From CAWCDJ01 sp963778675 (lineage in GTDB: Bacteria > Acidobacteriota > Terriglobia > Bryobacterales > Bryobacteraceae), in the NCBI GenBank assembly GCA_963778675.1, contig CAVZVI010000014.1, positions 496,001 to 560,000 of the forward strand: a stretch of DNA of 64,000 nucleotides, given 5' to 3'. The notes under the pieces were generated by a model that was given only the letters and a program-made list of their open reading frames with translations, was not told where the DNA came from and searched no databases. The position numbers were made by a program, and so were the translations under genes. The stretch's first letter is position 1. The number at the start of each line of letters is the position of its first letter. Below, one piece after another: positions 51,120 to 59,192 of the stretch.

Positions 51120-51148
51120 ATTATCCACAGATAATGCTCCGCGAACAA
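51120..51148 (-). promoter_or_regulatory. CheB-CheR promoter with consensus DnaA box
   Basis: Minus-strand TTGTTC (51143-51148) and GATAAT (51120-51125) are 17 bases apart, eight bases before the GTG start. The plus strand reads TTATCCACA (51121-51129), the perfect DnaA box, inside the palindrome ATTATC-CACA-GATAAT (51120-51135). Replication-linked control would be inference; one 9-mer match may be chance. Confidence 0.5.
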
Positions 51149-51202
51149 GGCTTTTGTCTATGGCTGCAGGCTTAGACCATCTGGCAGGCAGAACTCTGTG
51201 AA

Positions 51203-51232
51203 TTTACACGCTTTCTCCCCACCTGATAGAAT
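51203..51232 (+). promoter_or_regulatory. Sigma-70 promoter of the 85-aa gene
   Basis: TTTACA (51203-51208) and TAGAAT (51227-51232) are 18 bases apart, with a start near 51239 and a 27-base leader containing GGAGATGGAGAGG. Confidence 0.5.
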
Positions 51233-51265
51233 GCGGCGGTACATCTCGCTCGGAGATGGAGAGGA

Positions 51266-51523
51266 ATGGGAAGAGGTAAGAGCATGGAGAACCCCGCTGC
51301 CGATTCGATTGTCGAAACAGTCCGGAAACTCAACGAGATGACTCGCCGGGCCCGGTTGGGCGAGCCCACCGTGGACGATTACCTGCGCGCATTGGCATCA
51401 GACCCGGTGACCGAGTGGTTTACCGTATTGCTGCGAGAACGGACGGAGGAACTGGAACGGGAAAAGCGGCGTGCGGACCGGTTGGCGGCCACGCTGCGCG
51501 ATTTGGGTGTCAACGAGCCGTAG
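51266..51523 (+). CDS. Hypothetical small protein (85 aa)
   Basis: The 85-residue protein is mostly helical and charged, with a coiled segment (RERTEELEREKRRADRLAATL) at the C-terminus and LNEMTRRARLGEPTVDDYLRAL before it. It has no signal or membrane segment, and no family is recognised. A purine-rich GGAGAGG precedes ATG 51266; ATG 51284 is an alternative start. It is divergent from the CheB-CheR hybrid, and its end overlaps ackA by 14 bp on the opposite strand. Confidence 0.6.
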   Translation: MGRGKSMENPAADSIVETVRKLNEMTRRARLGEPTVDDYLRALASDPVTEWFTVLLRERTEELEREKRRADRLAATLRDLGVNEP

Positions 51524-52694
51524 CCGCCGGGCCGATCACTTGTACGGTGTGCCTCGCGATCATCACTTCCTCGTCCGTCTTCATCACCCGAACCGTTACC
51601 GGGCCGGAGTCCTCCGAAATGACGGCCGCGTGACGCTCGTTGCGCCTTGAATCGATGCGAACCCCCAGGAACTCGAGGCCGGCGCAGATCCGGGCCCGAA
51701 CGGCCGCGGCATTTTCTCCGATCCCGGCCGTGAACACCAGCGTATCGAGGCCGCCGAGCACCGCTGCCAGCGCGCCCGCGAACTTCCTCGCCTGATAACA
51801 GAACAGATCGACCGCCAAGGCCGCCGCGGCGTCCGTGGCCTCCCGCGCCAGCAGTTCCTGCATGTCCGAACTGCTCCCGGAAACACCCAGCAGCCCGGAG
51901 CGCGCGTTCACCAGTTCCCGCACCGCAGCCGGCTGGAGTCCCGCCTGCTCCACCAGGAAAAGCATCACGCCCGGATCGAGATCGCCCGTCCGCGTGCCCA
52001 TCATGAGTCCTCCCGCCGGAGTGAATCCCATCGTCGTATCCATGGGCTTCCCGCCGCGAACCGCGGCCATGCTGGCACCGTTTCCCAAGTGCGCGATGAT
52101 CAGGCGTCCCGCAGCGACCTCGGGGCCCGCCTCCCGCTCCAGTTCCTGGAGGATGTACTCGTAGGAGAGACCGTGAAACCCGTAGCGGATCACCCCCTGC
52201 CGCCAGTACTCTCGCGGCAACGCATACCAACGCGAAATTTCCGGCGATGTCGCGTGAAAGGCCGTATCGAAACACGCCACCTGGGGCAGATCGGGGTAAG
52301 TCCGCGTCACCGCCTCTATGGCCTTCAATTCGTGCGGAAGATGCTCCGGCGCGAAGGGTGTGAGCTGACGCAAGTCCGCCACCAACTCCGGGACAATCCG
52401 TCGCGGACGTGTATGCTCGCGGCCGCCGTACACCAGGCGGTGGCCCGCCGCGGCCAGCGTGTGAGGCGTACGCGCCAGCCAGGCGAACAGCCGCGCGAGA
52501 GCGGCGTCATGATCCGGCAGGTCTCCGTCTTCTCGCGTCTGCTCTCCGCCCGCCGTGCGGACGCGAAATGTGCTGCCTCTCACACCGATCCGGTCCAGAC
52601 TTCCGTACACCAGGCGCGCCTCCGCCGCGATCAATGCGAACTTCAGGCTGGAGGAGCCGCTATTCAGCGTGAGAATACAATTGCCGGTTGCCAT
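51510..52694 (-). CDS. ackA: Acetate kinase
   Basis: The 394-residue protein carries acetate kinase motifs: N-terminal LTLNSGSSSLKFAL, GFHGLSYEYI, HLGNGASM, DTTMGFTPAGGLMMGTR, and VFTAGIGENAAAVR. It interconverts acetate plus ATP and acetyl phosphate. The length is normal. Phosphotransacetylase is not next to it, which is unusual. It is divergent from pgi with a 54-bp gap. The start ATG 52694 is fixed by the conserved N-terminus. Confidence 0.95.
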   Translation of the reverse strand: MATGNCILTLNSGSSSLKFALIAAEARLVYGSLDRIGVRGSTFRVRTAGGEQTREDGDLPDHDAALARLFAWLARTPHTLAAAGHRLVYGGREHTRPRRIVPELVADLRQLTPFAPEHLPHELKAIEAVTRTYPDLPQVACFDTAFHATSPEISRWYALPREYWRQGVIRYGFHGLSYEYILQELEREAGPEVAAGRLIIAHLGNGASMAAVRGGKPMDTTMGFTPAGGLMMGTRTGDLDPGVMLFLVEQAGLQPAAVRELVNARSGLLGVSGSSSDMQELLAREATDAAAALAVDLFCYQARKFAGALAAVLGGLDTLVFTAGIGENAAAVRARICAGLEFLGVRIDSRRNERHAAVISEDSGPVTVRVMKTDEEVMIARHTVQVIGPAATAR

Positions 52695-52748
52695 CCTTTC
52701 AGTTTGGCAGTCTCACGAGCCTGACGGTTATAAGATGATGGTAGAAAC

Positions 52749-54398
52749 ATGGCCACCTTAACCGAACCGCCCGCTGTTACTCCGGTCGTCGAACGCCCGG
52801 CATGGAAGGCCCTCGAAGCTCACTATAAGAAGGTCCGCAAGCTCCACCTTCGCAAGTTGTTCGCGCAGGACGCCGCCCGCGGAGAGCGTCTGACCGTCGA
52901 AGCTCTGGGCATCTACCTGGATTATTCCAAGAACCGCATCACGGATGAGACCCTGCAGCTTCTCCTGCAACTCGCCGAAGAGTCCGGCCTGCGCGCGCGC
53001 ATCGACGCGATGTTCCGCGGCGAAAAGATCAACGTCACGGAAAATCGCGCGGTACTGCACGTGGCGCTGCGCGCGCCGCGCGACGCCTCCATCGCGGTGG
53101 ATGGCAAGAACGTCGTGCCCGAAGTCCATGCAGTTCTCGACAAGATGGCGGGCTTCTGCGGGCTTGTCCGCGGCGGCGAATGGAAAGGCCATACCGGCAA
53201 GCGCATTCGTACGGTCGTCAATATCGGCATCGGCGGCTCTGACCTGGGTCCGGTGATGGCGTATGAGGCGCTTCGCTATTACAGCGAACGCAGCATGAAT
53301 TTCCGGTTCGTGTCCAACGTCGACGGTACCGACTTCGCGGAGGCGGTGCACGGCCTCGATCCCGCGGAAACCCTTTTCGTCGTCTCCTCCAAAACGTTCA
53401 CGACCCTCGAAACCATGACCAACGCCCACACGGCTCGCCAGTGGCTGGTCTCCGGGCTCGGTGGAGAAGAACAAGCGGTCGCGAAGCACTTCGTGGCCGT
53501 CTCGACCAACGCCCGGGAGGTCGCGAAATTCGGCATCGACACCGCCAACATGTTCGAGTTCTGGGACTGGGTCGGCGGCAGGTATTCCATGGACTCGGCC
53601 ATAGGCCTTTCCACGATGCTCGCCATCGGAGCCGATCACTTCCGCGAAATGCTCCACGGCTTTCACCAGATGGATGAGCACTTCCGCACTACGCCGTTCG
53701 ATCGCAACCTGCCGGTGCTCCTGGCATTGCTGACCATCTGGTATACGGACTTCTTCAAGGCGCAGACCGTTGCCGTTCTGCCCTATGAGCAGTACCTCAA
53801 GCGTTTCCCGGCTTACCTGCAGCAATTGATGATGGAAAGCAACGGTAAGCACGTCACAGTCGAAGGAACGAATGTCGGCTGTGATACAGGACCCGTCTAC
53901 TGGGGCGAGCCTGGTACCAACGGCCAGCATTCGTTCTACCAGTTGATCCATCAGGGGACCAGGCTCATTCCGTGTGACTTCATTGCGTTCGCGCGTGCGC
54001 TCAACCCACTCGGACGGCATCACGACATGCTGATCGCCAACGTCTTTGCGCAGGCGGAAGCACTCGCCTTCGGCAAGACTCCCAAAGAGGTCAAGGCCGA
54101 AGGCACGCCCGACTGGCTCGTGCCTCACCGCGTCTTCGAGGGCAACCGCCCGTCGAACACGATTCTCGCCGGGGAACTTACGCCGGAAACCCTTGGCAAG
54201 CTCGTGGCCCTCTACGAACACTCTGCCTTTACCCAAGGCGTCATCTGGAACATCGATTCGTTCGACCAGTGGGGTGTGGAGTTAGGCAAGGTGCTGGCCC
54301 AGCGAATCATCCCGGAACTGGAGAGCCCGGAAGCTCCGGCGCCGGCTCATGACAGTTCTACGAATACCCTGATCCAAAGATACCGGGCGCTCAAATAG
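52749..54398 (+). CDS. pgi: Glucose-6-phosphate isomerase
   Basis: The 549-residue protein has the phosphoglucose isomerase motifs NIGIGGSDLGPVM, VSSKTFTTLET, EPGTNGQHSFYQLIHQGT and FDQWGVELGK, with catalytic Glu and His in the expected segments. It interconverts glucose-6-phosphate and fructose-6-phosphate. The length equals the E. coli type (549). A TATAAG-type -10 lies about 20 bases before ATG. Confidence 0.96.
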   Translation: MATLTEPPAVTPVVERPAWKALEAHYKKVRKLHLRKLFAQDAARGERLTVEALGIYLDYSKNRITDETLQLLLQLAEESGLRARIDAMFRGEKINVTENRAVLHVALRAPRDASIAVDGKNVVPEVHAVLDKMAGFCGLVRGGEWKGHTGKRIRTVVNIGIGGSDLGPVMAYEALRYYSERSMNFRFVSNVDGTDFAEAVHGLDPAETLFVVSSKTFTTLETMTNAHTARQWLVSGLGGEEQAVAKHFVAVSTNAREVAKFGIDTANMFEFWDWVGGRYSMDSAIGLSTMLAIGADHFREMLHGFHQMDEHFRTTPFDRNLPVLLALLTIWYTDFFKAQTVAVLPYEQYLKRFPAYLQQLMMESNGKHVTVEGTNVGCDTGPVYWGEPGTNGQHSFYQLIHQGTRLIPCDFIAFARALNPLGRHHDMLIANVFAQAEALAFGKTPKEVKAEGTPDWLVPHRVFEGNRPSNTILAGELTPETLGKLVALYEHSAFTQGVIWNIDSFDQWGVELGKVLAQRIIPELESPEAPAPAHDSSTNTLIQRYRALK

Positions 54399-54447
54399 GA
54401 TCGTCCGTCTATTCGAGCTGCTGGGCGTGCGGCGTCAAGCCTGCCGT

Positions 54448-55815
54448 TCAATACGGTTCCGTGGCCTGATACCGGCTGAGGTTTAGAGGGCCGCCGTGAC
54501 AGTGCTTCCACTTGCGGCGCCTGCCGCACGGGCATGGGTCGTTGCGGCCGCGTTTCGAGTCCTGAGAGGCTGTCCATGCCATCACGCCGGCGGCGGGACG
54601 GTCTTCCTGTAGTAGGCCCGCCATCACTTGCATGGCGGGACGCGTGTGGGTGAAGAACCGGAAGAGTCCCTGGCACAGGTAGTTGTGTTCCGCCTCGCCA
54701 AAACGCGACTGGACGAAGCGATCCTTCGGACATCCGCCGTTACAAAGGGAACGCACCTCGCACTCTCGGCACTGGCGAGTGAGCCGGTCGCGCTTGTCGA
54801 GCCCGAAACGCTGCTGCGCCGCGGAGGTGACGAGGTCGCGCATGTGGGTTTGGTGGATATTTCCGAGCAGGAAGCCGGGTTCCACGAAGTGGTCGCACGA
54901 GTAGAGATCCCCGTTGTACTCGAGGGCCGGGCCATAGCCGCAGGTAGGGGCGTGAATGCAGAGCGGATGGCGTCCGAAGTATGCGTTCAGAGTCACATCG
55001 AATAACTGAACGAAGACTGAGCCGACATCCCGGCGCACCCACTCTTCAAAGATGTCGATCAGAAACTGCCCGTACTGTCCGGAGCCGACTGTGCGCTCCG
55101 TGACCGCCGCGCCAGACTGCGTGTAGAGGTGGCGGGAACCGCCGGGCCGTTCGCTCCAGCCGAGGTTCGCGAGGGGCAGGAGTTCGGGCGTCGTACGCTC
55201 GACGATGGGAATGAATTGCAGGTATCGGGCTCCCATGCCGTCTCGGAAGAAGCAATATGCCTCGCGTCCATGATCCTGATTGGCGGCATTCACGGTGCAG
55301 AGAATATTGACTTCGACTTCGTAGCGCCGTAGGTGATTCCAGCCGCGCATCACTTCGTCGAAGGTGCCCTCGCCGCCTTTGTTCACGCGGTAGCGGTCGT
55401 GGAAGCGCCGGGGGCCATCGACGCTCAGGCCCACCAGGAAGTCATGCTGCTTCAGGAAAGCGCACCATTGGTCGTTCAGCAAGACACCGTTGGTCTGGAA
55501 GGTGTACTCGACCCGCTGCCCAGGCCGGCGATGCTTCTCGACGAGTTCGACCGAGCGGCGGAAGAAGTCGATGCCCATGAGCGTGGGTTCGCCGCCCTGC
55601 CAGGCGACGGTGACCTCCGGAGTCGTGTGGGACTCCAGCAGTTGGCGGATGTAGGCCTCCAGCGTGGCATCCGTCATCCGGTGCTGGTCGTTGGGATAGA
55701 GGGCCTCTTTCGAGAGAAAGAAGCAGTACGTGCAGTCGAGGTTGCAGGTGGAGCCGCTCGGTTTGGCCAGGAGATGGAACCGAGGCGGGGCCGGCGCAGG
55801 TCGGATTGTGGCCAT
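54448..55815 (-). CDS. Anaerobic sulfatase-maturating enzyme (radical SAM) with C-terminal SEC-C motif
   Basis: The 455-residue protein is a radical SAM enzyme with CNLDCTYC (Cys 24, 28, 31) for the SAM cluster. Two further Cys groups support auxiliary clusters (CIHAPTCGYGPALEYNGDLY with a following Cys-Asp-His, and CRECEVRSLCNGGCPKD). This pattern belongs to anaerobic sulfatase maturases, which convert a sulfatase Cys or Ser to formylglycine. The last 40 residues add a SEC-C zinc motif (RNDPCPCGRRRKWKHCHG), an extra not needed for the family. ATG 55815 follows GGGGGAG. It lies 39 bp downstream of a sulfatase gene on the same strand. Confidence 0.88.
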   Translation of the reverse strand: MATIRPAPAPPRFHLLAKPSGSTCNLDCTYCFFLSKEALYPNDQHRMTDATLEAYIRQLLESHTTPEVTVAWQGGEPTLMGIDFFRRSVELVEKHRRPGQRVEYTFQTNGVLLNDQWCAFLKQHDFLVGLSVDGPRRFHDRYRVNKGGEGTFDEVMRGWNHLRRYEVEVNILCTVNAANQDHGREAYCFFRDGMGARYLQFIPIVERTTPELLPLANLGWSERPGGSRHLYTQSGAAVTERTVGSGQYGQFLIDIFEEWVRRDVGSVFVQLFDVTLNAYFGRHPLCIHAPTCGYGPALEYNGDLYSCDHFVEPGFLLGNIHQTHMRDLVTSAAQQRFGLDKRDRLTRQCRECEVRSLCNGGCPKDRFVQSRFGEAEHNYLCQGLFRFFTHTRPAMQVMAGLLQEDRPAAGVMAWTASQDSKRGRNDPCPCGRRRKWKHCHGGPLNLSRYQATEPY

Positions 55816-55854
55816 CGTTCTCCCCCTTCCAACGGCCTGCGGCTTCGGGCAGGG

Positions 55855-57357
55855 TTACCCGCCGCTGGCCCCTACCTTTAACTTGTCAGCCGCATCGCTG
55901 ACGGTGAAACTGGCAGCCTTCTGCCGCGGCGGAAAGTCGCGGAGCGTCTCCATGAATTCAGCCACCAGGTTCTGCGCCGGGATGAGCAGAAAGGCATGAT
56001 CGAGGACCCAATCCCAGTAAGTGTTCGAGGTGATATCCGCGTGTTCGTAGGGGTCGGTCCGAAGGTTATAGATCTTGGGCACGCGCAGCGGAATCAGAGG
56101 CTCGGCCCAGATCTGCAGGGTGCCTCGGGCGCGCTGTTCGAGGAAGACCATCTTCCAGTTGTCGTAGCGGAGACAGGCGAGATCGCCATCATCGGTGAAG
56201 TAGAGGAACCCCTTGCGCGGGCTCGTCTTCTCTTTCCCGGTCAGTAATGGCAGTAGGTTATGGCCATCCAGGTGGACCTTGAAGGTCTTATCGCCGGCCT
56301 TGTGGCCTTTGAGGAGCTTCTCCTTGATGCCGGGCTCTCCGGCGGCGGCCAGAATGGTGGGCAGCCAGTCCAGGTGCGATACGATCTCGTTGGATACCGA
56401 ACCGGCCTTGATCTTGCCCGGGAACCGCGCGAAGGCGGGCACGCGGAAGGCGCCTTCCCAGTTCGAGTTCTTTTCGTTGCGGAAGGGCGTCTGCCCACCA
56501 TCGGGCCAGGAGTTCATGTGGGGCCCGTTGTCGGTGGTATACATCACCAGTGTGTTGTCAGCGATCTTCAACTCGTCGAGAAGGTCGAGTATCTCGCCGA
56601 TGTGCTTGTCGTGATCGATCATCACGTCGTGGTATTCCGACTGCCAGCGGCCGGATTGCCCCAGGCTGGAGGGCTTGGCGTGGGTGCGAAAGTGCATGTG
56701 GGTTGTGTTGAACCACACGAAAAAGGGAGTGCCGTCGGCCACCTGCTTCTGGATGAAGGTCTTGGCGGCGGCCAGAAACTCTTCGTCGACGGTTTCCATA
56801 CGCTTTCTGGTCAGCGGCCCCGTGTTTTTGATCTTCTGCCCGCCCTTGCCGTCGGCCCAGGTGTGTAGGACACCGCGCGGGCCGTACTTCTTACGAAAGT
56901 CCGGAAAGTCTTTCTCGGGCGGATAGTCCCGAAGCTCAGGTTCTTCTTCGGCGTTCAAGTGGTAGAGATTGCCAAAGAACTCGTCAAAGCCGTGCATGGT
57001 GGGCAGATGCTCGTCGCGGTCGCCCAAGTGATTCTTGCCGAACTGGCCGGTAGCGTAGCCCAGGGGTTTAAGGAGCTCGGCAATGGTCGGGTCTTCGGCG
57101 CGCATCCCGAGGGTCGCCCCGGGGAGTCCGACCTTCGTCAAGCCGGTTCGAAGACCGCATTGGCCCGTGATGAAGGCGGCACGGCCGGCGGTGCAGCTCT
57201 GTTCGGCATAGGCGTCCGTGAAGAGCATTCCTTCATTGGCGATGCGGTCAATGTTGGGAGTCTGGTATCCCATCATCCCCTTGGTGAACACGCTGAGGTT
57301 GGACTGGCCAATGTCGTCGCCAAAGATAATGAGAAAGTTCGGTTTCTTTTCCGGCAC
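55855..57357 (-). CDS. Cytoplasmic-type arylsulfatase (CTAGR)
   Basis: The 500-residue protein is a type I sulfatase: metal-binding DD in IFGDDIGQSN, formylglycine Cys in SCTAGRAAF (Cys 55), and a later GPHMNSWPDG with metal or substrate residues. No signal peptide is seen, so it probably acts in the cytoplasm, unlike the other sulfatase in the window. GTG 57357 follows GGAG with good spacing; a longer frame to TTG 57399 has no family similarity. It forms an operon with the maturase, which would activate Cys 55. Confidence 0.88.
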   Translation of the reverse strand: MPEKKPNFLIIFGDDIGQSNLSVFTKGMMGYQTPNIDRIANEGMLFTDAYAEQSCTAGRAAFITGQCGLRTGLTKVGLPGATLGMRAEDPTIAELLKPLGYATGQFGKNHLGDRDEHLPTMHGFDEFFGNLYHLNAEEEPELRDYPPEKDFPDFRKKYGPRGVLHTWADGKGGQKIKNTGPLTRKRMETVDEEFLAAAKTFIQKQVADGTPFFVWFNTTHMHFRTHAKPSSLGQSGRWQSEYHDVMIDHDKHIGEILDLLDELKIADNTLVMYTTDNGPHMNSWPDGGQTPFRNEKNSNWEGAFRVPAFARFPGKIKAGSVSNEIVSHLDWLPTILAAAGEPGIKEKLLKGHKAGDKTFKVHLDGHNLLPLLTGKEKTSPRKGFLYFTDDGDLACLRYDNWKMVFLEQRARGTLQIWAEPLIPLRVPKIYNLRTDPYEHADITSNTYWDWVLDHAFLLIPAQNLVAEFMETLRDFPPRQKAASFTVSDAADKLKVGASGG

Positions 57358-57513
57358 TTGGTTTTCTCCGAAGCGCGAGATCCCCTTCCCACGCCACAAC
57401 CGGGTCGATGATCTGTGCCGGACGCCTGCTCTAAATAATTCGCGCTGCGGTCCACAAATTTCTGAATTGCCGCCGCGCGCGTGGAATCACTTCATAACGG
57501 GCACGGCGGCGGG

Positions 57514-58251
57514 ATGTCCGCAATCTCTATGACATTAGTCATCTCCATCGTTGGCGTTTTGGTTCTTGCCAGTGCCTTCCCGCTGGCCTATTACAGCCGC
57601 TTGCTGACGTCGAAGATCAAACGGCGGTGGGAGTCGCTTTCGGCGGGTGTGGCGGTCGCATACATGTTCGTTAACGTCCTGCCCGAACTTGCCGAGCACC
57701 AGCCCTATGTCGCGGAGGCGGCCTATGGGAGCGTCCTCAGCGCCGAAAAGAGAATCTATATCTGGGCCCTGACGGGGTTCATCGCGTTCGCGGGGTTGAA
57801 CGAAATCAAGCTCAAGAGATCCGGGGCGGAAACGGTTGGGCAGGGCGCAGGGCTCTTCTATTGGGGGAAACTGGCGGGGTTTGCGCTCTATTCGCTGTTG
57901 ATCGGCTACCTGCTGACTCACCGCGAGGATGCTTCGCTGCTTTCACTCTGCCTTTACGTAGGTGCGATGGGATTGCATATGTTCATGCTGGATGTCGTGA
58001 TGGCGGAGCAGTTCGAGAGCCTGTATACGACGCGCGCGAGGGCGGCGCTGGTGGGATGTGTGCTCCTGGGTTGGGTGCTGGGGAGCCTGAATGCGCTGCC
58101 GGACGCCTTCACGTCCCGGCTGTTCGCCTTCGTTCTGGGGGGCGTGACGATTACCAGCGCGCACGAGGAACTCAGGGCGGAACGCGCTGGCCATTTCTGG
58201 TGGTTCGTGTGGGGCGCGGCCGCCTATGCCACGATTCTGCTGTTGATCTGA
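57514..58251 (+). CDS. Multi-pass membrane protein (possible distant ZIP-like transporter)
   Basis: The 245-residue protein has about eight hydrophobic segments. One holds AVAYMFVNVLPEL, similar to the LHLLPE region of ZIP metal transporters, and the total of eight helices fits that fold. The ZIP HNxxE and HExPE motifs are not clear; only HEELRAER near the C-terminus resembles a metal-binding segment. So the family assignment is weak. ATG 57514 is chosen, with GTG 57481 as an alternative. Its 3' end overlaps the convergent transporter by 80 bp. Confidence 0.5.
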   Translation: MSAISMTLVISIVGVLVLASAFPLAYYSRLLTSKIKRRWESLSAGVAVAYMFVNVLPELAEHQPYVAEAAYGSVLSAEKRIYIWALTGFIAFAGLNEIKLKRSGAETVGQGAGLFYWGKLAGFALYSLLIGYLLTHREDASLLSLCLYVGAMGLHMFMLDVVMAEQFESLYTTRARAALVGCVLLGWVLGSLNALPDAFTSRLFAFVLGGVTITSAHEELRAERAGHFWWFVWGAAAYATILLLI

Positions 58252-59098
58252 CGAGCCGCGAGCGGCGCCTCCAGGCGACGTACGGAATCGCCAAGACCGC
58301 GCTCACCAGCAAATAGAGGAGCACCGCCGCGACGACCAGCTTCTGTTCCGGGAAGTTGGTTTGCGCGATGGCGACCGCGATTCCGGGATGCCGGAACGCC
58401 GTGGAAAGCGCGAGAACGGTGCGGTGCTCGGGAGCCGGTCCGCCAATGAAGTGTCCGGCAGCGAGACCCGCAACGATGAAAGCGGCCGTGGCTGCGAGTG
58501 TCCCGTCTCCAACCAGCGACACAATGGCCGGCCAGGCCTTGAACAGGACAGGGATAATGCCGCCGGCGAGCATGACCATCGCGACGACCAAGATGGGCTT
58601 TGCAATGCGGCGGCCCAGTTCGGGAGCCAGGGATCGGACGACGATTCCGGCGCCGAGAGGGGCGATCACCGTGATGGCCAGGAGCTTGATCATCGCGGCG
58701 GCTGGTGCGCGCAGGGGGACCCCAAAAGCAAGTCCGATCGATTCCAGCTCCAACGGCAGGAGCACGATCGCGAGAAGCGCTGCCGCGACCAGTAGGCCAA
58801 ACATGTAGGAGGACTCTCCTCCCGCCCGCATCGTCCTCCTGGGCAACAGCGGAGGGACCGGCGAAACCGACAGCGCGACGAGCGCGATCTTGACCGGCGG
58901 CCTCAGGCCGAACCTTCCGGCGAGGAGCGCGGCCAGTATCGGCATGACCACGTACATCGGCAGTAGGGAACGGGCGAGCATCGCCGGTCTCCGGAACAGG
59001 CACGTAACGTCCTGAGGAGTTGCCTCGAGGCCCAGGGCGAAGACATTCAACGCGATGCTTGCCTGTAGCGTGATCTGGACCAGGCCCGTAAGACTCAC
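58172..59098 (-). CDS. Bile acid:sodium symporter-family transporter
   Basis: The protein is strongly hydrophobic with about nine segments and resembles the bile acid:sodium symporter family, seen in LQASIALNVFALGLEA and the GHFIGGPAPEHRTVLALSTAFRHPGIAVAIA region in parts (TAFRHPGIA is the conserved core). Transported compound unknown. The start is uncertain. GTG 59098 gives 308 residues, a normal family length; the frame is open to 59305 but would then overlap the divergent sulfatase. The last 30 residues are basic (RRRPRPTRTTRNGQ) and lie in the antisense overlap with the neighbouring membrane protein gene. Confidence 0.7.
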   Translation of the reverse strand: MSLTGLVQITLQASIALNVFALGLEATPQDVTCLFRRPAMLARSLLPMYVVMPILAALLAGRFGLRPPVKIALVALSVSPVPPLLPRRTMRAGGESSYMFGLLVAAALLAIVLLPLELESIGLAFGVPLRAPAAAMIKLLAITVIAPLGAGIVVRSLAPELGRRIAKPILVVAMVMLAGGIIPVLFKAWPAIVSLVGDGTLAATAAFIVAGLAAGHFIGGPAPEHRTVLALSTAFRHPGIAVAIAQTNFPEQKLVVAAVLLYLLVSAVLAIPYVAWRRRSRLVRSTAESWHRRPRPTRTTRNGQRVPP

Positions 59099-59192
59099 AA
59101 GAGGGAAGGATTCGCCATTCGGAGCAAAGGCGCATTTTAAGTAAACGGACCCATATGCCAAAATCCATGCCAAGTGAGAGAATCGGACTGAT

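Noticed and set aside
52758..54236. A 492-codon antisense frame inside pgi
   Set aside because: Shadow of a highly conserved enzyme; no domain, no start signal.
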